DNA from: Cedecea neteri
GTDB lineage: Bacteria > Pseudomonadota > Gammaproteobacteria > Enterobacterales > Enterobacteriaceae
Length of the DNA stretch: 64,000 nucleotides
Assembly (NCBI RefSeq): GCF_000757825.1
Contig: NZ_CP009451.1
Span: 3,100,001-3,164,000, forward strand
Direction of reading: 5' to 3'
Below the pieces are notes generated by a model that made no database searches, was not told the origin of the DNA, and saw only the letters and a program-made list of their open reading frames with translations. A program made the position numbers and the translations under genes. This document shows, piece by piece, positions 11,688 through 20,757 of this stretch. Positions within the stretch are counted from its first letter, which is position 1. Every line of letters starts with the position of its first letter.

Positions 11688-12818
11688 ATGATGATGACCT
11701 CCTGCCTTAGAGAAGATACCGCCCGACAAATTGTCCAGCGCACGATGAACATCATCGACCATTCGGTGAATGTGATGAGCGAGCAGGGCGTAATTATTGC
11801 CTCCGGCGATCCTCGCCGTCTGCACCAGCGTCATGAAGGTGCGGTCCTGGCGCTCACGGAAAACAGGACGGTAATCATCGATGAAGCCTCCGCGCGCCGA
11901 CTTAAAGGGGTGAAACCCGGTATTAATCTGCCCATTGTTTTTCGTCAGCAGATTGTGGGCGTGGTCGGTATTTCCGGTGAACCGGAGAAAGTACAGGCTT
12001 ACGCGGAACTGGTGAAAATGGCCGCCGAGCTGATTCTGGAGCAGGCGGAAATGCTAGAGCAAAATCAGTGGGAAAAGCGCTATCGGGAGCAACTCGCCGC
12101 CCAGATTATTTCCGGACAGCAAAGTCTGGCGGAACTGCGCCCGATGGCCAGCGGCCTTGGGGTGGATCTTGAGCTGCCGCGCGTGGCTTTGATGATTCAC
12201 TTTTCATCTCAGCAGACTCTGCGTCAGCGTGAACTGCTGGAACGCCTCAGCAACTACGACAGCCAGGTCCTGGTCACGCCATTCGGTTTTGAACAAATAG
12301 CGATGCTGCTGCCGTTGGGGGGAGGGCGCATCGAGGAACGCCAGGCATTGCTGAAAAAAATGCTGCGTAAGCTTCACTCTCAGCTGCTGGCGCATTTTGA
12401 CGTCACTCTTTCTGTCGGTGGTTTATTCGACGGAAACGATGCCTTAAGGCGCTCCTGGCTTAGCGCTGTGGCGCTGCACAAGATGGCTTCACGCCAAAAA
12501 ATAGGGCAGTCGACGCTGTACTATCAGGATCTTTTATTACCCGTACTGATTAACGGTCTCGCCGGAAGCTGGCAGGCGGACGAAATGGGGCGGGCGTGGC
12601 GGACGCTCTGCGAGGCTGACCCTAAAGGCGTTCTGCGCCGTACGCTGCGCTGCTATTTTGAACAGAATTGTGATCTGTCTCAAACGACGAAATTACTGCA
12701 TATCCACGTGAATACCTTGCGCTATCGGCTAAGCAAAATAGAATCGATAACGGCATTAGATATTAATAAGTTAGATTCCATTCTTCAGCTATTTATCGGC
12801 ATGCAGCTCAGCGACTGA
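11688..12818 (+). CDS. CdaR-family (sugar diacid/glycerate) transcriptional regulator
   Basis: The 376 aa show the CdaR layout: an N-terminal sugar-diacid recognition domain (about 8-140, with DHSVNVMSEQGVIIASGDP and a PEKVQAYAELVKMAAELILEQ helix) and a C-terminal PucR-type helix-turn-helix (about 310-372, with LLHIHVNTLRYRLSKIE). E. coli CdaR activates D-galactarate, D-glucarate and D-glycerate genes. This protein is clearly related but not its closest orthologue, so no symbol is given. The permease and glycerate kinase downstream suggest it responds to D-glycerate. An AAGG precedes the first of two consecutive ATG codons (11688, 11691). It begins 70 nt after mtgA. Confidence 0.85.
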   Translation: MMMTSCLREDTARQIVQRTMNIIDHSVNVMSEQGVIIASGDPRRLHQRHEGAVLALTENRTVIIDEASARRLKGVKPGINLPIVFRQQIVGVVGISGEPEKVQAYAELVKMAAELILEQAEMLEQNQWEKRYREQLAAQIISGQQSLAELRPMASGLGVDLELPRVALMIHFSSQQTLRQRELLERLSNYDSQVLVTPFGFEQIAMLLPLGGGRIEERQALLKKMLRKLHSQLLAHFDVTLSVGGLFDGNDALRRSWLSAVALHKMASRQKIGQSTLYYQDLLLPVLINGLAGSWQADEMGRAWRTLCEADPKGVLRRTLRCYFEQNCDLSQTTKLLHIHVNTLRYRLSKIESITALDINKLDSILQLFIGMQLSD

Positions 12819-12836
12819 TTTGTAGCAATCTACAAA
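12819..12836. promoter_or_regulatory. Palindromic candidate operator of the glycerate permease/kinase genes
   Basis: A perfect 7-bp inverted repeat, TTTGTAG and CTACAAA with a 4-nt spacer, begins at the base after the regulator's stop codon and lies about 120 nt upstream of the permease. It has no T-run on either strand, so it is unlikely to be a terminator. The size and symmetry fit a dimeric regulator, and the adjacent CdaR-type protein is the obvious candidate. Binding is inferred only. Confidence 0.5.
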
Positions 12837-12957
12837 AAACCTCTTTTTCGGCGCTTATTTTCTGGCGCTTCGTCTCAAGCTATTCGCCGCCCGCCCAGGG
12901 TAATGTCCCGTCCGTACCCATTCAATCTCCCTAAAAAAATCAAAACAGGAGTGATAT

Positions 12958-14226
12958 ATGACCACGGTTTCGGCTCTGGGCGCCCTGGTGGCGCTGGTTG
13001 TCTCTATTGTGCTTATTTTACGCAAGGTGCCGCCTGCCTACGGCATGATTGCTGGCGCGCTGGCGGGCGGTTTGGTCGGCGGCGCGGACTTAGTCCAGAC
13101 AATTTCATTGATGATTACCGGGGCGCAGGGCATCACCAACGCGGTACTGCGCATTCTGGGGGCTGGCATTCTGGCTGGCGTACTGATTGAGTCCGGCGCC
13201 GCCAACACCATCGCCGAAACTATCGTGCGCAGGGTTGGAGAGAAGCGTGCCCTGCTTGCCCTGGCGGTGGCCACCATGCTGCTGACCGCCGTCGGCGTGT
13301 TTATCGACGTGGCGGTCATAACCGTTTCACCTATTGCGCTGGCGATAGCCCATCGGGCGGATATTTCGAAAATGGCTATTCTGCTGGCGATGATTGGCGG
13401 CGGAAAGGCCGGTAACGTCATGTCGCCCAACCCCAATACTATCGCAGCGGCTGACGCTTTCCATGTGCCTCTTACCGATTTGATGATGGCCGGCGTGGTG
13501 CCGGGGTTATTTGGCCTGGTGCTGGCCTATTTTCTGGCAAAACGGCTGAAGCATCGTGGCTCCAAAGTGGGCATCAATGAGCTGGTTGCGGTGAAAACAG
13601 AGAAGGCTTTACCGGCCTTCGGGGCGGCAATAGCGGCCCCGCTGGTGGCTATCTTTCTGCTGGCGCTGCGTCCGATTGCCGGCATCGCCATTGATCCACT
13701 GGTCGCGCTGCCGATAGGCGGCCTGATCGGGTCTATAGTGATGGGGCAGTGGCGGCAGACGAACCATTATATGGTGTCGGGGCTGGCTCGAATGTCTCCG
13801 GTGGCGATTATGCTACTGGGAACAGGGACGCTGGCCGGGATTATCGCTAACTCAGGGCTGAAGGATGTTTTGATTAGCGGCTTAACGGCCTCCGGAATGC
13901 CGTCTTATCTGCTGGCACCTTTCTCCGGGGCGCTGATGTCGATGGCTACGGCCTCTACGACTGCCGGGACCGCGGTAGCTTCGGCAGTGTTTAGCTCAAC
14001 GCTTATCGATATGGGCATTACCGCGCTGGCAGGTGCGGCAATGATCCATGCCGGGGCGACGGTGCTGGACCATATGCCTCACGGCAGTTTTTTCCACGCC
14101 ACCGGGGGCAGCGTCAATATGCAGGTTCACGAACGCTTAAAGCTGCTTCCCTATGAAACGGCCGTCGGCCTGGCGATCGCTTTTGTGTCGACCCTGATGT
14201 TTGGCGTATTTAATTTAGCGGGTTAA
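12958..14226 (+). CDS. GntP-family permease, probable D-glycerate transporter
   Basis: The 422-aa protein is hydrophobic throughout, with 11-14 predicted membrane segments and the Gly/Ala-rich pattern of the GntP family, including GGGKAGNVMSPNPNTIAAADAF and the C-terminal ATASTTAGTAVASAVF stretch. Family members carry gluconate, D-serine and related hydroxy acids by proton symport at the inner membrane. Its position 10 nt before a glycerate kinase argues for glycerate uptake. AGGAG lies just upstream of the ATG. Gluconate or another sugar acid remains possible. Confidence 0.85.
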   Translation: MTTVSALGALVALVVSIVLILRKVPPAYGMIAGALAGGLVGGADLVQTISLMITGAQGITNAVLRILGAGILAGVLIESGAANTIAETIVRRVGEKRALLALAVATMLLTAVGVFIDVAVITVSPIALAIAHRADISKMAILLAMIGGGKAGNVMSPNPNTIAAADAFHVPLTDLMMAGVVPGLFGLVLAYFLAKRLKHRGSKVGINELVAVKTEKALPAFGAAIAAPLVAIFLLALRPIAGIAIDPLVALPIGGLIGSIVMGQWRQTNHYMVSGLARMSPVAIMLLGTGTLAGIIANSGLKDVLISGLTASGMPSYLLAPFSGALMSMATASTTAGTAVASAVFSSTLIDMGITALAGAAMIHAGATVLDHMPHGSFFHATGGSVNMQVHERLKLLPYETAVGLAIAFVSTLMFGVFNLAG

Positions 14227-14236
14227 TGAGGTAGCC

Positions 14237-15373
14237 ATGAAAATTGTTATTGCCCCTGATTCTTTTAAAGAAAGCCTGACCGCGATGCAGGTAGCCGAGG
14301 CTATTGAGCAAGGTTTTCGCCAGATCTATCCGCATGCTGACTATCTCAAACTGCCGATGGCCGACGGTGGAGAAGGCACCGTGGAGTCGATGGTGGCGGC
14401 CACAGAAGGGAAAATCATCCCGGTAACGGTCTCCGGCCCGCTCGGGCTGCCTGTGGACGCTTTCTTCGGGCTGACGGGAGAAGGTGATACTGCAATCATC
14501 GAGATGGCGGCCGCTTCAGGGTTGCATCTGGTTGTGCCGGAAAAGCGTAACCCGCTGCTGACCGGAACGTTTGGTACGGGTGAGCTTATCCTGGCGGCAC
14601 TAGATCACGGCGCACGTAAAATCATTATTGGCATCGGCGGCAGCGCGACAAACGATGGCGGGGCGGGAATGATGCAGGCGCTGGGGGCTAAACTCTGTGA
14701 TGTGCAGGGCAATGAGATTGGCGCCGGCGGTGCGGCACTGGCTGAACTCTCAACTCTTGATCTTAGCCTGCTGGATGCTCGCCTTGCTGAGTGCGATATT
14801 CTTGTTGCCTGTGATGTCGATAATCCTTTGTGCGGTAAGTATGGTGCGTCGGCGGTCTTTGGCCCCCAAAAAGGTGCTACGCCAGAGCAGGTGCAGCAGC
14901 TTGATGCCGCTCTGATGCATTACGGCAACCTGATTGAGCGCGTCAGCGGTAAAGGCGTTATCAACGTTGCAGGTGCCGGTGCGGCGGGCGGAATGGGGGC
15001 TTCTTTGTCGGGCTTGCTTAATGCCCGCCTGCAGCCGGGCGTGGCGATTGTCACCGAAGCGTTGCGTCTTGCCGAGGCCGTTCAGGGCGCCGATCTGGTG
15101 ATTACCGGGGAAGGGCGCATAGACAGCCAGACGATCCACGGGAAAACGCCGATAGGCGTGGCAAGAGTGGCTAAGCGTTTTAATGTGCCGGTTATTGCCC
15201 TGGCTGGGGGCATGACGGCAGATTACGGCGTGGTGCATCAGCACGGTCTCGATGCCGTTTTCTCGGTGCTTAATCGAGTTCAGACGCTGCCAGAGGCGCT
15301 GGAGCAGGCGAGGGATAATATTTGCGTGACGGCGCGGAACGTTGCCGCAGTATGGAAATTAGCGCGCGGTTAA
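14237..15373 (+). CDS. Glycerate 2-kinase (GarK/GlxK type)
   Basis: The enzyme phosphorylates D-glycerate with ATP to 2-phosphoglycerate, feeding it into lower glycolysis. The 378 aa align over their full length with GarK and GlxK (both about 381 aa). Family signatures are MKIVIAPDSFKESLTA at the N-terminus, PMADGGEGTVE near residue 40, IGIGGSATNDGGAGM near 136-150 and LVITGEGRIDSQTIHGK near 290. It follows the permease by 10 nt. Because this locus is neither the gar nor the glx operon of E. coli, no symbol is assigned. With the regulator and permease it forms a compact uptake-and-activation module. Confidence 0.93.
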   Translation: MKIVIAPDSFKESLTAMQVAEAIEQGFRQIYPHADYLKLPMADGGEGTVESMVAATEGKIIPVTVSGPLGLPVDAFFGLTGEGDTAIIEMAAASGLHLVVPEKRNPLLTGTFGTGELILAALDHGARKIIIGIGGSATNDGGAGMMQALGAKLCDVQGNEIGAGGAALAELSTLDLSLLDARLAECDILVACDVDNPLCGKYGASAVFGPQKGATPEQVQQLDAALMHYGNLIERVSGKGVINVAGAGAAGGMGASLSGLLNARLQPGVAIVTEALRLAEAVQGADLVITGEGRIDSQTIHGKTPIGVARVAKRFNVPVIALAGGMTADYGVVHQHGLDAVFSVLNRVQTLPEALEQARDNICVTARNVAAVWKLARG

Positions 15374-15383
15374 TACCGCGCGC
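15362..15383. terminator. GC palindrome between convergent glycerate kinase and npr
   Basis: A perfect 9-bp stem, GCGCGCGGT with ACCGCGCGC around TAAT, contains the stop codon of the kinase and lies 8 nt from the npr stop. There is no T-run on either strand, so intrinsic termination would be weak. It more likely acts as a 3'-end stabiliser shared by both convergent transcripts. Confidence 0.45.
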
Positions 15384-15390
15384 AAAGTCT

Positions 15391-15663
15391 TTAGTCTTCG
15401 TCAAACCCGGCGTTGAACAAAGCAATCACGGCAGCCAGGGCCTGTTCTTCTTCCGGGCCCGTTACTTCAATTTCGATATGGCCACCCTTGGCAGAGTCCA
15501 GCATCAGAAGCGCGATAACGCTGCTGGCTTCTGCTTCGGTGCCCGCTTCGTTTCTCAGCATGACTTCAGCGTCAAAACTTTGTACCAGCTCAAACAGTTT
15601 CATCGCCGGGCGAGCATGCATGCCCAGCTTGTTGGTTATTTCAACGGTTTGCTTTACGGTCAT
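15391..15663 (-). CDS. npr: Phosphocarrier protein NPr of the nitrogen PTS
   Basis: NPr is the HPr-like carrier of the nitrogen phosphotransfer chain, passing phosphate from EI-Ntr (PtsP) to EIIA-Ntr (PtsN). The 90 aa match E. coli, and the active-site histidine is H16 in GMHARP. It overlaps rapZ by 4 nt (ATGA) and is the last gene of the rpoN-hpf-ptsN-rapZ-npr series, an arrangement that ties sigma-54 to the nitrogen PTS. Confidence 0.97.
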   Translation of the reverse strand: MTVKQTVEITNKLGMHARPAMKLFELVQSFDAEVMLRNEAGTEAEASSVIALLMLDSAKGGHIEIEVTGPEEEQALAAVIALFNAGFDED

Positions 15664-16514
15664 GTTTTACGTTTTTCCAGCGTGCGGTGACGGGACTGGA
15701 CGTTCTTGCCGCGTGAGCGGAAGTAGTCGGCCAGCTGCTCAGCTATATAAACCGAACGGTGTTTACCGCCGGTACAGCCAATCGCCACGGTCAGGTAGCT
15801 ACGGTTATTGGTTTCCAGCATCGGTAACCATAGCTCAAGATAGCTGCGGGTCTGATAGATAAAATTGTGTACTTCTGTGTGCCTGTCGAGGAACGCGGCA
15901 ACCGGGCGATCCAGGCCGGTCATCGGGCGCAGCTTCGGGTCCCAGTGCGGGTTAGGAAGAAAGCGCACGTCAAACACATAATCGGCATCAATCGGTATAC
16001 CGTGCTTGAAGCCGAAGGACTCAAATACCATCGTCAGTTCGCGTTCACGTTTGCCCAGCAGGCGAGTACGCAGCATTTCTGCCAGCTCATGCACCGACAT
16101 TTCTGACGTGTCGATAATCAGGTCGGCCCGCGATTTGAGCGGTTCCAGCAGATCGCTTTCTTCGTCAATGGCGCTTTCCAGAGAGAGATTTTTGCTGGAG
16201 AGCGGATGAAGACGGCGCGTATCGCTATAGCGACGGATCAGCGTATTACGATCGGCATCCAGGAACAGCAGCTGCGGGGAAAAAGCGTCCGGCAGGCTGT
16301 CCATTGCGTGCTCGAAGATTTCCGGCGACTCCGGCATGTTGCGCACGTCGATGCTGACCGCCGCGGAAATTTGCCGGTCGGCAAGCGTTTTCGCCAGCTC
16401 TGGTAGCAGAACGACCGGCAGGTTATCCACGCAGTAGAATCCCATATCTTCCAGTGCGCGCAAGGCTACAGACTTCCCTGAACCTGAGCGGCCGCTGACA
16501 ATCATCAGCACCAT
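15660..16514 (-). CDS. rapZ: RNase adapter protein RapZ
   Basis: RapZ binds the sRNA GlmZ and delivers it to RNase E. It thereby controls glmS and amino-sugar supply in response to glucosamine-6-phosphate. The 284 aa equal the E. coli length. A Walker A motif GRSGSGKS occupies residues 8-15 and a basic C-terminal tail ([17 protein letters not shown]) fits the known RNA-binding part. It sits between ptsN (46 nt upstream) and npr (4-nt overlap). The GlmM gene of the same amino-sugar pathway is also in the window, at 41-42 kb. Confidence 0.97.
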   Translation of the reverse strand: MVLMIVSGRSGSGKSVALRALEDMGFYCVDNLPVVLLPELAKTLADRQISAAVSIDVRNMPESPEIFEHAMDSLPDAFSPQLLFLDADRNTLIRRYSDTRRLHPLSSKNLSLESAIDEESDLLEPLKSRADLIIDTSEMSVHELAEMLRTRLLGKRERELTMVFESFGFKHGIPIDADYVFDVRFLPNPHWDPKLRPMTGLDRPVAAFLDRHTEVHNFIYQTRSYLELWLPMLETNNRSYLTVAIGCTGGKHRSVYIAEQLADYFRSRGKNVQSRHRTLEKRKT

Positions 16515-16560
16515 GTAATCATTCCCCCGATTTATCTGTCTGAGACATTAAACGCGCTGA

Positions 16561-17058
16561 TTATTCGTTTTCGCTGCCGTTATCGACTTCTGTTTCAGTA
16601 ATTATCTGGTAAAGCTCTTCATCGCTGCTGGCCGAGCGCAGCCGACGACAAATGGTTTTATCCGCCAGACGCTTGGCCACAAGGGAAAGCGTGTGGAGGT
16701 GCGTTTTTGTCTGGTCTGCCGGTACCAGTAACGCAAACAGCAGATCGACCGGCTGGTTATCGATGGCGTCAAACGCGATAGGCGTTTCCAGTTGGATAAA
16801 GACGCCGACGGCCCGGAGCGTATCCTCCTCCAGCTTGCCGTGGGGAATGGCAATGCCGTTACCAATGCCGGTACTGCCCATACGTTCGCGGGTGAGTACG
16901 GCTTCGAACACCACCTGCGGCGGCAGGCCAAGCTGTTTTGCTGCCAGTTCGCTGATGATTTCCAGCGCACGTTTTTTACTCTGACAGTGGACGCCACTGC
17001 GAGTACATTCCTGGTTAAGGACATTGCTCAGTTGTAGAGCGGAATCGTTGTTCATCAT
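16561..17058 (-). CDS. ptsN: Nitrogen PTS EIIA component PtsN
   Basis: EIIA-Ntr regulates potassium uptake, phosphate sensing and other targets according to its phosphorylation state. The start is ATG 17058: an AGGTGA lies just upstream, and the product (165 aa, MMNNDSALQL) then aligns with E. coli (163 aa, MTNND). Longer readings from 17085 are not supported. The phosphorylated histidine is H73 in GNGIAIPHGK. The C-terminal tail differs slightly from E. coli. Confidence 0.96.
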   Translation of the reverse strand: MMNNDSALQLSNVLNQECTRSGVHCQSKKRALEIISELAAKQLGLPPQVVFEAVLTRERMGSTGIGNGIAIPHGKLEEDTLRAVGVFIQLETPIAFDAIDNQPVDLLFALLVPADQTKTHLHTLSLVAKRLADKTICRRLRSASSDEELYQIITETEVDNGSENE

Positions 17059-17140
17059 AAGTTCACCTAAGCACTTTTTGTGCAAACGGCCCGCTACACG
17101 GGCAGCGGGCCGGCCATATGCACATTGGATGCCCGGATTA

Positions 17141-17428
17141 TCAGTGTTGTTTTAGTTTATCTTTGTGTTTCGTTAACTGTCGGGCCAGTTTATCAATCAG
17201 ACCGTCAATCGCGGCATACATGTCCTGGCCTTCGGCGCTGGCATGCAGTTCTCCACCATTCACATGCAGCGTAGCATCCGCTGTATGGGTGACTTTTTCC
17301 ACCTTTAATACAATATAGACCTGGTTGATTCTGTCGAAGTACTGCTCCAGTTTGGCAAACTTCGTGTTCACAAATTCACGCAGTGCATCAGTGATCTCGA
17401 CGTTTTGTCCCGTAATGTTGAGCTGCAT
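17141..17428 (-). CDS. hpf: Ribosome hibernation promoting factor
   Basis: HPF binds the 30S decoding region and helps form inactive 100S ribosomes in stationary phase. The short form of 95 aa is encoded from ATG 17428 (MQLNITGQNVEITDALREFV), exactly as in E. coli; the longer open frame upstream overlaps the rpoN end and is not expected to be translated. It lies 22 nt after rpoN and 82 nt before ptsN. Confidence 0.97.
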   Translation of the reverse strand: MQLNITGQNVEITDALREFVNTKFAKLEQYFDRINQVYIVLKVEKVTHTADATLHVNGGELHASAEGQDMYAAIDGLIDKLARQLTKHKDKLKQH

Positions 17429-17450
17429 AGTGTCTTCCTTATCGGTGAAG

Positions 17451-18884
17451 TCACACCAGCTGCTTGCGCTGGTTTGACGGTGGAATGGATAAAGACTCTC
17501 GGTACTTCGCAACTGTGCGGCGAGCAACCATAATACCTTGATCCGACAGCAGGGTGGTTAACTTGCTGTCGCTCAACGGTTTGGCTGGGTTTTCCGCAGC
17601 AATTAACTTCTTCACCAGCGCCCGAATTGCCGTGGAGGAGGCTTCGCCGCCGCCTTCGGTATTGACGTGGCTGGAGAAGAAATACTTCAATTCAAAGATG
17701 CCGCGCGGGCTATGCAAATACTTCTGGGTGGTCACCCTTGAGATAGTCGATTCGTGCATCTCGACCGCCTGAGCGATGTCGGCGAGCACCATCGGCTTCA
17801 TGTGTTCTTCACCGTGTTCGAAGAACGCCTGCTGCTGCTCGACGATGCAACGGCTCACGCGCAATAACGTATCATTGCGGCTTTCCAGGCTTTTAATCAA
17901 CCATTTCGCTTCCTGCAGATTGCTGCGAATAAACTGCGAGTCGCTGTCATTGCGCGTGTTGCCGCCCATGGCTGCATACTGCTGGTTGATTTTGAGGCGT
18001 GGAATGCTGTCTGCGTTAAGCTCAACGACCCAGCGTGCCAGGTGCTTACGGACCAGTACATCAGGGATAACGTACTCCGGTTCGCCGGTTTGAATCGACT
18101 GGCCAGGGCGAGGGTCGAGGGATTGGATCAGGCACATGGCCTCTTTCAGGGCGTCTTCTTTAATGCGCGTGATCCGCATTAAATTACGGAAATCGTGATT
18201 CGCCAGCAGATCTAAATGATCGCTTACGATTAACCTGGCCTCTGCCAGCCAGGGTGTGTCTTTGGCGTATTGAGAAAGTTGAATAAGCAGGCAATCGCGT
18301 AAGTCTCTTGCCGCAACGCCAACGGGATCAAAGCGTTGAATTCGCTTCAGCACTGCCTCAACTTCGTCCAGGCTCACATCGTCGTGGCCCAGACTTTCCA
18401 GAATGTCTTCCAGAGGAACGGTGAGATACCCGGTTTCATCGACAGCATCGACGATGGAGGTCGCGATCGCCGTATCCGTATCGGAAAACGGCGTCAGATC
18501 AACCTGCCACATCAGGTAATCCTGAAGTGACTGGGTGGTTTCACCCTGATAGACAGGAAGCTCGTCATCGAGATAGTCGGTACCTGTCCCTGAAGGCGTA
18601 CCGGCGGTGTAGATTTCATCCCAGCTGGCATCCAGCGGCAGCTCATCGGGCATCTCTTTCTGCTCGAGGGCTTCACGGGTGTCCATTGCTTCGTTCTCAG
18701 GCATCTCCTGAGTCTCGATCTCATCATGCAGGTCGGTTTGCTCAAGCAATGGATTACTGTCCAGTGCCTGCTGGAGTTCTTGCTGAAGCTCTAACGTTGA
18801 AAGCTGCAACAGGCGGATGGCCTGCTGTAGCTGGGGCGTCATAGCAAGTTGTTGGCTAAGCCGTAATTGCAAACCTTGCTTCAT
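17451..18884 (-). CDS. rpoN: RNA polymerase sigma-54 factor
   Basis: Sigma-54 directs transcription of nitrogen-assimilation and other enhancer-dependent genes. The 477 aa begin [21 protein letters not shown], the glutamine-rich activator-interacting region, continue through an acidic linker (about 50-115) and a core-binding domain, and end with the RpoN box [10 protein letters not shown] near residues 454-463. The ATG at 18884 gives the E. coli length; seven further in-frame codons upstream have no supporting evidence. lptB lies 48 nt upstream on the same strand. Confidence 0.98.
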   Translation of the reverse strand: MKQGLQLRLSQQLAMTPQLQQAIRLLQLSTLELQQELQQALDSNPLLEQTDLHDEIETQEMPENEAMDTREALEQKEMPDELPLDASWDEIYTAGTPSGTGTDYLDDELPVYQGETTQSLQDYLMWQVDLTPFSDTDTAIATSIVDAVDETGYLTVPLEDILESLGHDDVSLDEVEAVLKRIQRFDPVGVAARDLRDCLLIQLSQYAKDTPWLAEARLIVSDHLDLLANHDFRNLMRITRIKEDALKEAMCLIQSLDPRPGQSIQTGEPEYVIPDVLVRKHLARWVVELNADSIPRLKINQQYAAMGGNTRNDSDSQFIRSNLQEAKWLIKSLESRNDTLLRVSRCIVEQQQAFFEHGEEHMKPMVLADIAQAVEMHESTISRVTTQKYLHSPRGIFELKYFFSSHVNTEGGGEASSTAIRALVKKLIAAENPAKPLSDSKLTTLLSDQGIMVARRTVAKYRESLSIPPSNQRKQLV

Positions 18885-18932
18885 GTTCAGAGCAAACGTC
18901 CTCAAATAAGTCGTGTAAGACTTCCCACCCTA

Positions 18933-19658
18933 TCAGAGTCTGAACTCTTCGCCCAGATAGACTCGCTTAACTTGCTCGTCTTCAAGGATTTCTTCCGGCG
19001 TGCCGTGGGCAATCAGATGCCCCTGACTAACGATATAGGCGCGTTCGCAAACGGCCAGTGTTTCGCGCACGTTATGGTCGGTAATCAACACGCCGAGGCC
19101 GCTGTCACGCAGGTGCTCGATGATGCGCTTGATATCGATAACGGAAATAGGGTCAACCCCGGCAAAGGGCTCATCCAGCAAAATGAATTTCGGGTTGGCC
19201 GCCAGCGCGCGGGCGATTTCAACGCGGCGGCGCTCACCGCCGGACAGCGATTGCCCAAGGTTGTTGCGCAGGTGCGAGATGTGGAACTCTTCCATCAGCT
19301 CGTTAGCGCGATCGTCACGCTGCTCTGACGTCAGGTCATCGCGAATCTGCAGCACCGCCATCAGGTTATCAAACACGCTCAGGCGGCGGAAAATGGACGC
19401 TTCCTGCGGCAGATAACCGATACCACGACGGGCACGGGCATGCAGTGGAAGCAGGCTGATATCGTCATCATCAATGATAATGTTTCCCGCATCACGAGGC
19501 ACGATGCCAACGACCATGTAAAACGTCGTGGTTTTACCGGCGCCGTTTGGCCCAAGCAGCCCCACGATTTCACCCGAATTTACGGTCAGGCTGACGTCTT
19601 CGACAACGCGGCGGCCTTTGTAGGCCTTGGCGAGGTTTTTCGCAATTAAAGTTGCCAT
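18933..19658 (-). CDS. lptB: LPS export ABC transporter ATP-binding protein LptB
   Basis: LptB powers extraction of lipopolysaccharide from the inner membrane by LptFG and its passage along the LptC-LptA bridge. The 241 aa equal the E. coli length and contain Walker A GPNGAGKT (36-43), signature LSGGE, Walker B ILLDEP and an H-loop histidine in ITDHN. It follows lptA by 6 nt; lptC, lptA and lptB form one transcription unit in E. coli. Confidence 0.98.
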   Translation of the reverse strand: MATLIAKNLAKAYKGRRVVEDVSLTVNSGEIVGLLGPNGAGKTTTFYMVVGIVPRDAGNIIIDDDDISLLPLHARARRGIGYLPQEASIFRRLSVFDNLMAVLQIRDDLTSEQRDDRANELMEEFHISHLRNNLGQSLSGGERRRVEIARALAANPKFILLDEPFAGVDPISVIDIKRIIEHLRDSGLGVLITDHNVRETLAVCERAYIVSQGHLIAHGTPEEILEDEQVKRVYLGEEFRL

Positions 19659-19664
19659 AACGAA

Positions 19665-20216
19665 TCAGTTACTCTTTTTTTGTGCCGGCTGCTGGCCGTT
19701 TTTATTCTGCAGCTGAGACGGCACCAGCACGGTAGTAACGCGTTTGCCTTTCTCGCTAAACGCCTGCATTTTTTGATCCTTCACCAGATACGTAATCTTG
19801 TCGCCGGTGATGTTGCTGTCCAGTTGTTCAAGGTAAGCGTTACCGGTCAGCACCACGAAGTCGTTAGCCAGTTCATAGTGCATGGTGGAGGCGTGGCCTT
19901 TTACCGGCTTACCGCTGTCCTGCATTTGATAGAAGGTCGCAGGCTTGCCGTAGCCATCAATCACCTCTTTGCCCTGCTCGCCGCCAGGGCGGGTGACAAC
20001 AACTTTATCGGCGTTGATTTTGATACTGCCCTGCGTCACAACGACATTACCGGTGAAGGTGACAACGTTGCCCTGCATATCGAGGGACTGTTGGTCAGAT
20101 TCGATATGAATAGGCTGTTCGGTGTCGCCCGTCAGGGCCCAGGCTGACAAAGGTGCGGCAAAAAGCGAACCAAGCAGAACAAGTTTAAGGCTGAGTTTGT
20201 TTATTCTGGATTTCAT
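19665..20216 (-). CDS. lptA: Lipopolysaccharide transport periplasmic protein LptA
   Basis: LptA oligomers bridge LptC and LptD and carry LPS across the periplasm. The start ATG at 20216 lies inside lptC (32-nt overlap), as in E. coli, and gives 183 aa. A signal peptide ends at about residue 27 (SAWA followed by LTGDTEQPIHIESDQQ). The rest is the OstA beta-jellyroll domain, with the TVLVPSQLQ end followed by a polar tail. Seven extra in-frame codons upstream are not needed. Confidence 0.97.
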   Translation of the reverse strand: MKSRINKLSLKLVLLGSLFAAPLSAWALTGDTEQPIHIESDQQSLDMQGNVVTFTGNVVVTQGSIKINADKVVVTRPGGEQGKEVIDGYGKPATFYQMQDSGKPVKGHASTMHYELANDFVVLTGNAYLEQLDSNITGDKITYLVKDQKMQAFSEKGKRVTTVLVPSQLQNKNGQQPAQKKSN

Positions 20217-20757
20217 AAGAGGTTTTAACCTTTTCAATCAGCTGTGCAGTTTGGCTGCGTAAGTTGCCACGCATTTTCAGGCCACTGGAGTTAAATGTGG
20301 TGCCGTACAGGGTAACAAGATCGTCAGAAGCGACATCTTGAGTAATTAAATTCACCTGCGCATTGTCCGTCGTAATTTTGCGTAACTGCGAGTCTGGCGT
20401 TAGCGCTGTGACGACGACGTTACCGTACAGATAGAGCATCTTGTCATCGGTAAGTTTGGCGCGATCTGCGTGAATTTCCCAGGTAGCAATTTTATTTTCA
20501 TCGTACTGCGTCATTACCGGCCTGGTGAACCACGAAATACCGGTATCCGAGAAGTATTCAACGTGTTGAGCGATAAGCTTATAGTTCAGCGCGCCCTGCG
20601 GGTTATAGACAATCGTTGTGGATAATTCACTTTGATAAGTCGGGGTATCGTTGTTAACGGCTACGCCCGGCTCGTCTTTATCCGTCAAATTCAGGCCGAT
20701 CAGCACTAATGCCGCAATGGCGAGCAGGAAAATAATCCAACGTCTGGTCTTGCTCAT
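20185..20757 (-). CDS. lptC: LPS export inner-membrane protein LptC
   Basis: LptC is a bitopic protein that receives LPS from LptBFG and hands it to LptA. The 190 aa (E. coli 191) have one N-terminal membrane segment at about residues 7-25 and a periplasmic jellyroll domain. It overlaps kdsC by 4 nt at its start and lptA by 32 nt at its end, so translation of the three genes is likely coupled. Confidence 0.97.
   Translation of the reverse strand: MSKTRRWIIFLLAIAALVLIGLNLTDKDEPGVAVNNDTPTYQSELSTTIVYNPQGALNYKLIAQHVEYFSDTGISWFTRPVMTQYDENKIATWEIHADRAKLTDDKMLYLYGNVVVTALTPDSQLRKITTDNAQVNLITQDVASDDLVTLYGTTFNSSGLKMRGNLRSQTAQLIEKVKTSYEIQNKQTQP

Noticed and set aside
12903..13190. Open frame overlapping the start of the GntP permease
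   Set aside because: It is a shifted reading of the permease gene with no Shine-Dalgarno sequence.
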